DNA of 45,335 bases, from assembly GCA_047619225.1 (NCBI GenBank), contig JBLHJX010000009.1, positions 1 to 45,335 of the forward strand. The letters run 5' to 3'. Position 1 is the stretch's first letter; the number at the start of each line of letters is the position of its first letter. This DNA is from JABIFK01 sp047619225. GTDB lineage: Bacteria; Latescibacterota; UBA2968. The notes beneath the pieces are model-generated. The model was not told the DNA's origin. It was given only the letters and a program-made list of their open reading frames with translations, and searched no databases. Positions 8,111 to 15,939 of this stretch are shown here, piece after piece. The translations under genes were made by a program, and so were the position numbers.

Positions 8111-9394
8111 TCATATCTTCAAAGCACAGGTTCGAAAACCGGCAAATACGTCGCGCCGTTCAGGGGTGAAGAAGTTTCGCGAGGTATTCCATACCAGGCG
8201 AGAACGCGTGGCCCAAGCACCGCCTCGCAGGACTTTGCGAGTTTCAAACCAGGGTTCGGAATATTCTTTATAAAGGTCGGGCTCAAAGCCCGGAAATGGA
8301 CGAAATACGCTGCTGGTCCATTCCCACACATTGCCCAGCATCTGGCGACACCCAAAAGCGCTATCGCCTTCCGGATAAGCCCCCACTTCAGCACAGCCCA
8401 ATCCCCGCCAGTCAAAATGAAGGCGTTCAGAGGTCGGATCGTTTCCCCAGGGATAGCGCCGTTTTTCTACGCCCAGATTCTCACCACCAGCAGTTGCCGC
8501 AGCTTCCCACTCCGCCTCGTTGGGCAGTCGCCTGCCCGCCCAGCGACAATAGGCTTCGGCTTCGTACCCGTTGATGTGGATAACGGGAAGGTGAGACTCC
8601 AAGACGTTCCAGCAATCAAAATGCCGGCGGAGCCAGGTTCCATTGTTCTGGGAACGCCAGTATATGGGGTGTTCCGCTTTTTCGACCTCACGCCATTGCC
8701 AGCCCTCTTGAGACCAGAATTCCTGCCGACCATATCCCCCGTCATCTACAAAGGCGGCGTATTCGTTCTGAGTGACCGGTGCCCGAGCAATGGCAAAAGG
8801 GGCCAGGTTCACCGGATGGGCCCATTTTTCATTGTCGAATACAAAGGGGTCATTCTGAGCTGCACCCAGCTGGAAGGTTCCACCCGGGATTTCTACATCT
8901 CCGAGCACGGGTCCACCTTTGTGGGCCGCTTCGGGAGGTGTGGAAAATGAGGGAGGCGTATAACCGTGGGTCTGCCGGGTATACGTGAAGGCTTCTGTGT
9001 GCATGTCTTCGTGGTAGACGGTGTATATGCCGTGGTATATCTCTTCCTCGGAAGGATCGTTTTCCAGTCGTTCCAGGACGCGGTCTCGAACTTCGCACAT
9101 GTAGGTCAGTGTTTCTTCCCGGTTGGGCAGGGGCAGATCCCAGCGGGTGTCGTGGGCGATGGCGATGGAATCATAGAGGGCGTCGGCATCTTCGCGTATC
9201 ATAGCCTGTTTCGCCGCATGGCGGAGCACCCAATTTTCCTGGAACCAGGCTATGTGGCCAATCTCCCAGAGATAGGGGTTAACGATGTTCAGGTAGGGAC
9301 CCATCATCTGTTCGTCGGACAAGTCGGCCACCAGGTCGAGGGTGCGCTGGCGAGCATCCCTTACCCAGACCGCAAGTTCACTGGCTGTTACCAT
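8111..9394 (-). CDS. senA: SenA-like selenoneine synthase (EgtB homologue)
   Basis: Non-heme iron sulfoxide/selenoxide-synthase family; would oxidatively join hercynine to a selenosugar on the way to selenoneine. 427 residues. The N-terminal DinB-like domain (1-150) carries the iron ligands: His47 in G-H-I-A-W-F-Q-E and H128-x-x-x-H132-x-E. The C-terminal FGE-sulfatase-like domain (165-427) has R-L-P-N-E-A-E-W, G-N-V-W-E-W and L-R-G-G-A-W plus a terminal G-F-R-T-C. By itself it could be called EgtB (ergothioneine); the adjacent SenB-type gene favours SenA. AGGAG lies just upstream of the ATG. Composition is GC-rich like senB. Confidence 0.83.
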   Translation of the reverse strand: MVTASELAVWVRDARQRTLDLVADLSDEQMMGPYLNIVNPYLWEIGHIAWFQENWVLRHAAKQAMIREDADALYDSIAIAHDTRWDLPLPNREETLTYMCEVRDRVLERLENDPSEEEIYHGIYTVYHEDMHTEAFTYTRQTHGYTPPSFSTPPEAAHKGGPVLGDVEIPGGTFQLGAAQNDPFVFDNEKWAHPVNLAPFAIARAPVTQNEYAAFVDDGGYGRQEFWSQEGWQWREVEKAEHPIYWRSQNNGTWLRRHFDCWNVLESHLPVIHINGYEAEAYCRWAGRRLPNEAEWEAAATAGGENLGVEKRRYPWGNDPTSERLHFDWRGLGCAEVGAYPEGDSAFGCRQMLGNVWEWTSSVFRPFPGFEPDLYKEYSEPWFETRKVLRGGAWATRSRLVWNTSRNFFTPERRDVFAGFRTCALKI

Positions 9395-9780
9395 TTTGTA
9401 TCTCCTGTGCAGTTCTTCTGTTTTTTTATGGATGAATCATAATGGCTGATGTATTCCTTTCAGCCTCTTCCGATGTTATGCAGTTCTGCATATCTCTCTT
9501 TGAGATCAGAATAACACCGTATAGGGTCACAGTCAAGAATGGTTTGTTACCGGTCTGTAACAGTTTTGCATTCAGCAGAAGAAAAAGAGGGCAAACCATC
9601 ACTTTCTATTGATGTCTTGCCCTCTTTTTCGTTTTCGGTGTATAATCAGGCTGTCTGTTTCACCCGTTTATTCTGGGGAGAAAGTTTAACCTCGATAACG
9701 TTCAAAACCCACTTTCCCCTTGATTTTATTCGCAATTTTATCAATTATTTCACAAATATAAGTTTCAGTAGGAGAAGTTG
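9395..9780. other. Spacer between senA and the toxin-antitoxin-like genes
   Basis: This 386-base spacer holds the divergent promoter region of senA and the hairpin at 9581-9630. The part from 9640 to 9780 is AT-rich and leads into the toxin gene. I see no further gene in it. Confidence 0.5.
9581..9630 (+). terminator. Long-stem terminator-like hairpin
   Basis: GAAAAAGAGGGCAA pairs exactly with TTGCCCTCTTTTTC, and the loop contains a small inner CATC/GATG stem. It is A-rich on the left and T-rich on the right, so it can work in both directions. No intact gene is seen immediately upstream on the plus strand, so it may mark the end of a lost gene. Confidence 0.6.
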
Positions 9781-9781
9781 T

Positions 9782-9997
9782 ATGCCTGAGATTAGCATCG
9801 TTTTCTTTCGGGATGATAACAACACAGTACCCGTCTTGGATTGGATCGTGAGTTTGGAATCCAAAGCCCAAACCAATCTGGCTCACGGCATAGTAAAAGA
9901 AAGTCAAGTTCCTTCTCAAGAAATTGAACGCGCTATAGAGCGAAAAATAAAATTTCAACAGAACCCTGATCGTTATACCAATCAAGGTGAGGTTTAA
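9782..9997 (+). pseudogene. HigB/Gp49-like toxin with internal in-frame deletion
   Basis: Reads as the first about 32 and last about 39 residues of a phage-derived Gp49-like (HigB family) mRNA-interferase toxin, fused in frame. The N-terminus has F-F-R-D-D-N-N-T-V-P-V-L-D-W, the usual opening. After S-K-A-Q-T-N it jumps straight to L-A-H-G-I-V-K-E and the E-I-E-R-A-I-E-R-K tail, which in full members comes after a core of roughly 40-50 residues holding the beta-sheet. At 71 residues it is well short of the usual 110-120, and the missing part contains the RelE-like catalytic face, so it should not cleave RNA. TAGGAG lies 9 bases before the ATG. It is followed immediately by its XRE antitoxin. 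Confidence 0.75.
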
Positions 9998-9998
9998 A

Positions 9999-10340
9999 AT
10001 GGCAACTCGAAAAAAACAAAAGAAGAAATTGACAACCGATGCTGTTGAGATTCTTTACAGCCGCATTGTCGGAGAAAGCACTGACATGAAGGCTTTGTTG
10101 GCTGAAGCCGAAAGCGAAATGGATATTGCAGAACAGATTTATAATCTCAGGATGGAAGCAGGTTTGAGCCAAAAAGAACTCGCCGATAAGATCAACACAT
10201 CGGCTTCTGTCATTTGCCGATTGGAAGATGCCGATTATGAAGGCCACTCCCTATCTATGCTTCGTAGAATTGCTGCAGCCGTTGATAAACGTGTTAAGGT
10301 TTCTTTCGTGGATCTGGAAGAAACAGTATCTGCGACGTGA
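9999..10340 (+). CDS. XRE-family antitoxin (HigA-like)
   Basis: 113 residues. A Lys-rich start is followed by a helix-turn-helix of the Cro/CI type, about residues 44-98 (L-R-M-E-A-G-L-S-Q-K-E-L-A-D-K-I and I-C-R-L-E-D), the standard antitoxin and autorepressor domain. The ATG at 9999 is 1 base past the toxin stop, with AAGGTGAGG upstream; a GTG at 9987 is possible but would lie inside the ribosome-binding site. Toxin-first order is typical of higBA. Because the toxin is gutted, this is an antitoxin kept without its target, perhaps as a repressor or as immunity to a related toxin. A terminator follows at 10408. Confidence 0.87.
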   Translation: MATRKKQKKKLTTDAVEILYSRIVGESTDMKALLAEAESEMDIAEQIYNLRMEAGLSQKELADKINTSASVICRLEDADYEGHSLSMLRRIAAAVDKRVKVSFVDLEETVSAT

Positions 10341-10407
10341 AGCCCTTTCACAACACGGGTTTCAAATAATGGCGAAAGATTAAGAAAAGCTGCTTCATCA
10401 CACATAT

Positions 10408-10442
10408 AAAAAGCCCCTATATAACATATACAGGGGCTTTTT
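10408..10442 (+). terminator. Terminator after the XRE antitoxin
   Basis: AAAAAGCCCCT pairs with AGGGGCTTTTT across a 13-nt AT-rich loop, 68 bases past the antitoxin stop. The symmetric A and T tracts make it bidirectional. Confidence 0.85.
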
Positions 10443-10554
10443 ATGTTGCCCACTCATCTTCCGTGCATCAAACTCAATGTATGACTATATTGGCTAAGCC
10501 ATGCCCTATTAATAGAAGATACAATCCAAAAACGCTTTAGAGATTAAAATAACC

Positions 10555-11187
10555 GTGAACAAAAACACCATCACATTCGACCCCAATATACCAATGGGTC
10601 GACGAATCCATATTGTTGGCAACAGCAGTGCTGGAAAAAGCACGTTAGGCGCGCAATTGGCAGCGGCGCTTGATATGCCATTTGTAGAATTGGATGCACT
10701 CCAGTGGGAACCCAACTGGGTTGCGCTAAGCGATACGAACCCTGAAGAACTGACCCGGCGACTCACACACGCAACTGAGGGAGATGAATGGGTGGTTGCG
10801 GGTTCTTACATGAAATTTTCACAAGCCGTTTTCTGGCCCCGCTTAGAAACCGTCATCTGGCTCGACCTCCCAGTGTATCAACTCGTATGGCGGATGCTCA
10901 CACGCTCGTGGAAACGTTCGCATTCAAAAGAATTGCTTTGGGGTACGAATTATGAGCGGTTTTGGCCCCAACTCAAATTTTGGAACAAGGAAGACTCACT
11001 ACTCGGATGGATCGTCACGCAACATCGGAGCAAGCGGCGCAACATGCATGCACACATCGCTGACCCGCGTTGGCAACACATACAGTTCATACACCTTCAA
11101 TCATCAGATGAAATCAAAGCATTTGCACACGCCAAAGGATGCCCTCCTATAGCAGATATATCATTCCCATGGGAAAATGTCGATTAA
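10555..11187 (+). CDS. P-loop NTPase, adenylate kinase/FlaR-like
   Basis: 210 residues from a GTG start; an ATG at 10594 (13 codons in) is the alternative, and neither has a clear ribosome-binding site. A Walker A motif G-N-S-S-A-G-K-S-T is at about residues 22-30, followed by L-G-A-Q-L-A and the V-E-L-D-A-L-Q-W-E-P-N-W stretch characteristic of small kinase-like proteins annotated as topology-modulation (FlaR) or adenylate-kinase-related. V-V-A-G-S-Y and W-L-D-L-P complete the nucleoside-kinase-like core, and an Arg-rich lid (R-S-K-R-R-N) lies near 165. The substrate is unknown. It stands alone among toxin-antitoxin debris. Confidence 0.75.
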   Translation: MNKNTITFDPNIPMGRRIHIVGNSSAGKSTLGAQLAAALDMPFVELDALQWEPNWVALSDTNPEELTRRLTHATEGDEWVVAGSYMKFSQAVFWPRLETVIWLDLPVYQLVWRMLTRSWKRSHSKELLWGTNYERFWPQLKFWNKEDSLLGWIVTQHRSKRRNMHAHIADPRWQHIQFIHLQSSDEIKAFAHAKGCPPIADISFPWENVD

Positions 11188-11359
11188 AGCGACTCCAAAT
11201 TGGATGGTATAACTTGTCGATACACAACCCAGTGGATTCACCAAAGATAAACAGTGTACAACACATACCATTCTTTCCAATACGACTCTTGCCTAATCTG
11301 AATAAGGTGGATATATTAGACAAACGGAAAATGTAAAAAACTTTAGCAGGAGCAAAATT

Positions 11360-11626
11360 ATGTCAGAAGAATTTAAACTGCATTTACAAATCACAAAAGT
11401 CGAAAATGGTGAATTCTTAGCGACTTCAGATATATTGCCGGGCCTTATTGCTCAAGGCAGAACAATCTCTGAAACAGCTGAGATCGCACAAGATGTCGCC
11501 CGCAAACTTATCGAATCTTACCGTGACCATAACGATCCTCATCACTCTGGAGATATGCCAGAAGGAACACTGTCTGCTATATTAAAACAGGCCGACGTAA
11601 CTACAGAAGAATTTCTCGGAGCATAG
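11360..11626 (+). CDS. HicB-like antitoxin-type protein, orphan
   Basis: 88 residues with the HicB/UPF0150 partial RNase-H-like fold: an opening strand, G-E-F-L-A-T-S-D-I-L-P-G-L-I-A-Q-G and the helix T-I-S-E-T-A-E-I-A-Q-D-V-A-R. AGCAGGAGC lies 8-10 bases before the ATG. HicB normally neutralises a HicA toxin of about 60 residues encoded next to it; I read the 172 bases before and 150 bases after and found no HicA-like frame, so it is an orphan. No DNA-binding tail is evident. A terminator follows at 11736. Confidence 0.7.
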   Translation: MSEEFKLHLQITKVENGEFLATSDILPGLIAQGRTISETAEIAQDVARKLIESYRDHNDPHHSGDMPEGTLSAILKQADVTTEEFLGA

Positions 11627-11735
11627 ATAAATTCCACTTACGTTTAGTGTTTTGCTATACCTTAATCATCCAACATAATTAGAGCGACTGAATCATGTAT
11701 TTCTCTCTGACAATAAATATTGCTTTAACAGTGCG

Positions 11736-11773
11736 AATCCCTATTAGATAAATTATCTGGTAGGGATTTTTTC
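11736..11773 (+). terminator. Terminator after the HicB-like gene
   Basis: AATCCCTA pairs with TAGGGATT, with an inner AGATA/TATCT stem, followed by TTTTTTC. It also lies directly in front of the decapitated phosphoesterase, so that fragment has no obvious promoter. Confidence 0.75.
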
Positions 11774-11782
11774 TTTCCAGAC

Positions 11783-12394
11783 CTAAAAAATCAAACTTCT
11801 AAACTGCCATCCCCTCGGTGTGTATCTGGCAACACAGACCGATATGCCATTCATGGTGGGCGGCGTGGCCCCTCTTTGGAACGGATCATCAAAGACCCTG
11901 AAAAAATGGTCAACATGCTCACCAGTGTCGAACAAGGCAACGGCTGGGCGCGCGGTGCGGTAACGGCAACTGGATCGTATGATTGGCTCAAAAACATGCC
12001 CTTTGAACAACGCACAACATTACCAGATGGCACACGCCTACTTGGTGTGCATGCGTCTCTTGTAAGTGATGAACTTGTTGTTATGAAAGACACAACCGAA
12101 AAAACAGCCACCGAAATATTCCCAGATATCCAAGCCGACCTGGTATTTGCAGGCCACGCACACGAAGAATCAGACGTCACTCTTGGCAGTGTCCGTTACA
12201 TCACCCTCGGCGACGTAGCCAACCCGCTCACTTTCGATATGCGCGCCAAATACGCGATCCTTGAAGCAGATGCATCTGGCTATCAGGTCATCCTCCGACA
12301 TGTTGCCTTCGATTATCAACAAGTCGTTGAAGCAATCAAAGCGGCCCAACCCCCAAGTGAACCTTGGTTGCTGAAATTCTATCAGAGATCATAG
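11783..12394 (+). pseudogene. Metallophosphoesterase, N-terminal part missing
   Basis: C-terminal part of a calcineurin-like (YfcE/MJ0936-type) phosphoesterase. The frame can be read back to S-G-N-T-D-R-Y at 11825-11845, the family's G-N-H/T-D motif, and continues through G-V-H-A-S near residue 75 and F-A-G-H-A-H about residues 110-115, the last metal-ligand motif. The first third, with D-x-H and G-D-x-x-D, is absent: immediately upstream is the terminator of the preceding gene. A TTG at 11876 could start a shorter frame but would lose the G-N-T-D motif as well. Without the first metal site it cannot be active. It ends normally before a hairpin at 12405. Confidence 0.75.
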
Positions 12395-12404
12395 CCGACA
12401 AAAA

Positions 12405-12437
12405 AATGGGTATTACGACCAAGTCGCAACACCCATT
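12405..12437. terminator. Hairpin between convergent genes
   Basis: AATGGGT.TTACGAC and GTCGCAA.ACCCATT pair with small mismatches around a CAA loop, preceded by a run of A. It sits between the phosphoesterase remnant (plus) and the dioxygenase (minus) and would serve the minus-strand gene best. Confidence 0.55.
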
Positions 12438-12513
12438 GATGCAGTCCATCTGAAAAATAAACAGAGCAAAAACCCATTCTTTTACGGGTCAACACTTCAC
12501 CACAAATACACCT

Positions 12514-13677
12514 TTATTCCACCGTCCGATAACGCTCCCACTTATCCCCTGCTGCCGCTGCCTGACGCTCCAACTCCGTGCGCCACCCCACCACCTCTCC
12601 TGCTTTGATGCGTTTAATATCAAATGGCGCATATCGATCTTCGAGTGTATCGCCTAACTTCTGCGTTTCGGCCCAACGATCCCATGCCGTCTTCATCCAT
12701 TCATGTGGCAATGCTTCTCTTACCGCAGGATCGAGTTGCCACGCGCTTCGAGCATCCACCACCGACGGCTCATCGGTAGACGGGCCAGACCACTTCGACC
12801 ACCCAATAGACAGTGTGTTGCGTTCTCGCCCAGGAACCGTATGCCCATTGTGAATATTCGCCCCCTGCCGGATAAGTGCCTCCCCAGCCTTCAGCCGAAC
12901 AGCCGTTTGGTTTGGCAAAGGGTCTTCGCCATTCCAACTCGGTGTGTGTGGCACCCCCTCCTCCTTCATCTTTTTTGGAAGCAACACATCATGTTCATAA
13001 GGTGTACGCCACCGATTGTGGCTGCCCGGTATCAACTCATGGCACTCGTCATCAACCAAAGCCAAAAACATGCTCACCCCATTTCGTTCACGAATCGCTT
13101 TTGCATTCTTTTCACGTATTTCTTCCCAACGTTCCTTCTCTAGTTCCTCTGTATAAGCCTCAGGCCCTTCACCTCGTACCTCTCGCTGCGAAAAATAAGG
13201 CTTCCCAGTGCCCCACCACGTCACATCACGGTGCCAACTCAAACTGTGTTCATTCTGCCGAGGGTTACACCACAAAAGCATCCCACTCATCGTCAAGTCT
13301 TCAGGTTGGAGCCCATCGCACCATGAGGCCACAAAGTTTAGAAAATCGGGCGACCCGTGAAAATCGGCAAAACTGGGTTCCTTAAACGCAGGGTGGATCA
13401 AACCCCGAATTGCCCAAGGCTCATCAACTTTTGCGCGATGAACATAGCCCTTCGAACTGTCAATCTTACGATATCCCAACTCGGGCGCACATGCCTCGGT
13501 CACACGCCTACCGGCCTCGCGAAGAATGGGAATCCAAGGATTGTCGACAAAATCAGTAATAATAACGAAACCGTGCTCCTCCAAATGAGCCAACCGCTCT
13601 GGCGTGGCCCCAGGAGCCGCAAGCTCGGGCTTCGAATCGGCAAAGGCTGGGGCACGATACGTGTCAATTGTGTCCAT
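12514..13677 (-). CDS. Phytanoyl-CoA dioxygenase (PhyH) family protein
   Basis: Fe(II)/2-oxoglutarate-dependent oxygenase of 387 residues, hydroxylating an unknown small molecule in the cytoplasm. The metal triad is seen as H-x-D in S-W-H-R-D (about residues 145-149) and the distal His in I-H-N-G-H-T-V-P-G-R-E-R (about 273-284), where the Arg binds 2-oxoglutarate. E-H-G-F-V-I-I-T-D-F near 33 is the usual N-terminal strand. AAGGAG lies 9 bases before the ATG. PhyH paralogues are numerous in Poribacteria and Latescibacterota-like genomes and most have no known substrate. A TauD-type oxygenase is its divergent neighbour. Confidence 0.87.
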   Translation of the reverse strand: MDTIDTYRAPAFADSKPELAAPGATPERLAHLEEHGFVIITDFVDNPWIPILREAGRRVTEACAPELGYRKIDSSKGYVHRAKVDEPWAIRGLIHPAFKEPSFADFHGSPDFLNFVASWCDGLQPEDLTMSGMLLWCNPRQNEHSLSWHRDVTWWGTGKPYFSQREVRGEGPEAYTEELEKERWEEIREKNAKAIRERNGVSMFLALVDDECHELIPGSHNRWRTPYEHDVLLPKKMKEEGVPHTPSWNGEDPLPNQTAVRLKAGEALIRQGANIHNGHTVPGRERNTLSIGWSKWSGPSTDEPSVVDARSAWQLDPAVREALPHEWMKTAWDRWAETQKLGDTLEDRYAPFDIKRIKAGEVVGWRTELERQAAAAGDKWERYRTVE

Positions 13678-13772
13678 CTCTTATTCTCCTTCAGGAGGGT
13701 CATATATGGAAAATTTGATGTTGTGCTGTCGCAAGCTTGAATACGGATGATAACTATGAAAAAAATAAAAAC

Positions 13773-13798
13773 AAAGAATATTTATAAAGAATATTTAT
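13773..13798. repeat. Perfect 13-bp tandem repeat in the divergent dioxygenase promoter region
   Basis: AAAGAATATTTAT occurs twice head to tail in the AT-rich spacer between the PhyH gene (minus) and the plus-strand genes. It could be a duplicated operator or a slippage product. Confidence 0.5.
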
Positions 13799-13911
13799 GA
13801 TGTGGCTATATTGAGCGAAACTTAGGAATTCATCTGCCTGTCTATAAATAACGTGGTGAGCCCCAATTACCAAAACGCGACAAATGATCCAGATAAAATA
13901 GGAGACAAGCA

Positions 13912-14142
13912 ATGGGTATTAAAATTGCCGAGGTCTTAGAAAACACGGCAGGCTGCAACACACTTCTTGTCACCGCTGAAGAACTCAACCAAGCAAAGTA
14001 TATCTCCTTTAAGAAACTTCATCACTTAGAATCCATATTACTTGGCGCAAATGGGTTCCCCCACATCAGATATTGTCAGAATTGTCACCAAATGTCTTTC
14101 TCCCATTGCACCATCGAGCACTCATTGTCGACGGTTTGTTAA
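13912..14142 (+). CDS. Small hypothetical protein, possibly a remnant
   Basis: 76 residues, not recognised. The start ATG has AGGAGA upstream at good spacing, and the first about 46 codons look protein-like (G-I-K-I-A-E-V-L-E-N, E-E-L-N-Q-A-K-Y, F-K-K-L-H-H-L-E-S). The remainder is rich in Cys and His (H-I-R-Y-C-Q-N-C-H) and may be out-of-frame read-through after a frameshift. It ends 40 bases before the TauD-like gene. It may be a truncated leftover of a gene once upstream of the oxygenase. Confidence 0.4.
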   Translation: MGIKIAEVLENTAGCNTLLVTAEELNQAKYISFKKLHHLESILLGANGFPHIRYCQNCHQMSFSHCTIEHSLSTVC

Positions 14143-14182
14143 AAAAATAAATGCAATAAAATCAAGAAGGAAGCATACCACC

Positions 14183-15058
14183 ATGAAGTCGACATTAAAC
14201 ATCGAAAAACTTGGCGGAAGATTTGGCGTCGAAATCAAAGACATCGATGTGCCCAAGATCTCCGATGAAGACGTGAAGCACCTGCTCTTAAACCTTTATG
14301 AACACCGCGTGATGGTATTCAGAACAAAGGGTCTCACACAGGAAGAATTCTTGGCATTCTCAAAACGTGTGGGAGACCCAATTCGATTAAATTTAACCGC
14401 AACGCAACATCCCGAAATTACGCAAATGAGCAATATCGAGAACGACTCCCAAAAAGAAAAAAAGGGGGCTGCACATTGGCACACCGACCAATCCTTTAAA
14501 AAAGAGGTCTCTTCAGTCACCATGCTGTATTCCGTTCAGGCGCCCCAAAAAGGAGGCGAAACCCTGTTCTGCAACATGGTAGCCGCCTACGAAGCACTTC
14601 CTCAAAAAATCCAGGACCAAATTGAAGATCTGATTGTAGAACACCGGCACGGCATTTCCATAACCGCACGCCCCGATGACCACACCCCGATTCCTCCCAA
14701 AGGTTGGGACCAAAGTACGACCGTGTATCATCCTCTGGTCAGACGCCACCCCATCACCAACCAGAAAACGCTCTACGCCATCACCGGAACAGCCCAAGGC
14801 ATTCAAGACATGGCAAAAAAAGAAGCGAAAAAACTTCTCAATGACCTGTGTGATCATGCATTTCAAAAGCCATTCATCACACCACACACCCATTCGGTAC
14901 ACGATTTGGTCATGTGGGACAACCCAACAACCATGCACAGTGCAACCCCCATCGCAGCGGCCACAGGCCCTCACGACACACGCATGATCCACCGCATCAG
15001 CTTGCGCGGCACTCCTTCTATCTTTACCGCCTCTCAAGGTTTCGGAGTCACCCAATGA
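14183..15058 (+). CDS. TauD/TfdA-family Fe(II)/2-oxoglutarate dioxygenase
   Basis: 291 residues from the ATG at 14183, chosen because the conserved fold starts there (I-E-K-L-G-G-R-F-G-V-E-I-K-D-I-D) and AGAAGG lies upstream. Metal ligands: H-x-D in H-W-H-T-D-Q-S-F near residue 97, and the distal His in W-D-N-P-T-T-M-H-S-A near 252; the D-T-R-M-I-H-R segment near 267 supplies the 2-oxoglutarate-binding Arg. E-H-R-V-M-V-F-R near 37 and G-G-E-T-L-F near 121 are family hallmarks. Members hydroxylate taurine, phenoxyacetates, quaternary amines and others, so the substrate is open. The next gene starts 17 bases downstream. Confidence 0.92.
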   Translation: MKSTLNIEKLGGRFGVEIKDIDVPKISDEDVKHLLLNLYEHRVMVFRTKGLTQEEFLAFSKRVGDPIRLNLTATQHPEITQMSNIENDSQKEKKGAAHWHTDQSFKKEVSSVTMLYSVQAPQKGGETLFCNMVAAYEALPQKIQDQIEDLIVEHRHGISITARPDDHTPIPPKGWDQSTTVYHPLVRRHPITNQKTLYAITGTAQGIQDMAKKEAKKLLNDLCDHAFQKPFITPHTHSVHDLVMWDNPTTMHSATPIAAATGPHDTRMIHRISLRGTPSIFTASQGFGVTQ

Positions 15059-15074
15059 CGGCATAACCCAATTA

Positions 15075-15800
15075 ATGGACATACCACAAGACACACATGG
15101 CCCCGATGCACACCTATCGGAAGCGCAACAAAAAGCACGTGTTCGGCTCGCCATTCAAACACTGCCCGAGCAAGAACGTTTGGCGATCACCCTATTCTAT
15201 ATCGGTGAATACACACACGACGAAATTGCCACATTCTTAGACGTCCCCACAGTATCCGTCAACAACTACCTCAGAGCCGCACGACGGAAGCTTAAAACAA
15301 GGATTTTAAACATGGCCAAAGAAACCCTCAAACAAAACGCCCCATCACAAAGCACCGGATTTGCAAATGTCGTTGGCATTTGCAACGCCGCACTTGCGGG
15401 TGATGTGGCGCAAGTGCAAACCATCCTAAAAACAAATCCCGAACTCATGCAAGCACACCACCCAGAAATGTCGCGCCGCATCATTCACCGGCCCATTCAC
15501 TTGGCTGCACGAGAAGGTCATGTGGGTGTGGTAAAGACGCTATTAGAAGCCGGCGATGACCCCATTGCAGAATATTTCCACAATTTCAAAGTACCCAGTG
15601 CCCTCTCATTAGCAAAAGAACGGGGGCACTACGAAGTCGTCAGGATCATTGACGAACATTACAAAACCCTATTGGATGCCGATACCAACTTGGTAAACAA
15701 AACATTCGGCGAAGAAGAAAACACATTGCTCCACTTGGCCGTATATCACAAACATCTCCCCTTGGTGCAAGAACTCCTAAATCGGGGGGGCAGAAATTGA
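15075..15800 (+). CDS. Sigma-70 region 4 / ankyrin-repeat protein, first part of a broken gene
   Basis: Residues about 15-80 are a sigma-70 region-4-type helix-turn-helix: L-P-E-Q-E-R-L-A-I-T-L-F-Y-I-G-E-Y, H-D-E-I-A-T-F-L-D-V-P and R-A-A-R-R-K-L-K. Region 2, which binds core polymerase and the -10 element, is absent, and the TauD-like gene ends 16 bases upstream, leaving no room for it. From about residue 95 ankyrin-like repeats follow (R-P-I-H-L-A-A-R-E-G-H-V-G-V-V-K-T-L-L-E-A-G). The frame ends at TGA 15798-15800 because of a 7-G run at 15784-15790. With one G fewer the frame would continue through 15937 and, past a TGA, into the next entry. As encoded it gives a 241-residue protein. Confidence 0.72.
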   Translation: MDIPQDTHGPDAHLSEAQQKARVRLAIQTLPEQERLAITLFYIGEYTHDEIATFLDVPTVSVNNYLRAARRKLKTRILNMAKETLKQNAPSQSTGFANVVGICNAALAGDVAQVQTILKTNPELMQAHHPEMSRRIIHRPIHLAAREGHVGVVKTLLEAGDDPIAEYFHNFKVPSALSLAKERGHYEVVRIIDEHYKTLLDADTNLVNKTFGEEENTLLHLAVYHKHLPLVQELLNRGGRN

Positions 15801-15939
15801 TCGGTGCAATAACTTGGGCCGAAAACCCATCCACTTGGCCCTATATGATGGTATGGGCGGCCCAGGGGCAATGCTTCGCTCTCCCGACATGCTTATCGCA
15901 GGTGTGTTGATAGCACGCGGTGCCGAATACGACATTTGA

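Noticed and set aside
11187..11360. HicA toxin before the HicB-like gene
   Set aside because: No frame of about 60 codons with HicA features exists in this gap or behind the gene.
14513..15154. 213-codon open frame antisense to the TauD-like gene
   Set aside because: It is fully antisense to a gene with clear catalytic motifs, and its composition is that of a shadow frame.
15937..15939. TGA read as Trp or selenocysteine
   Set aside because: TGA ends other genes here (for example the methyltransferase at 29584), Trp is encoded by TGG throughout, and no SECIS-like hairpin was seen; a lesion or sequencing error is simpler.
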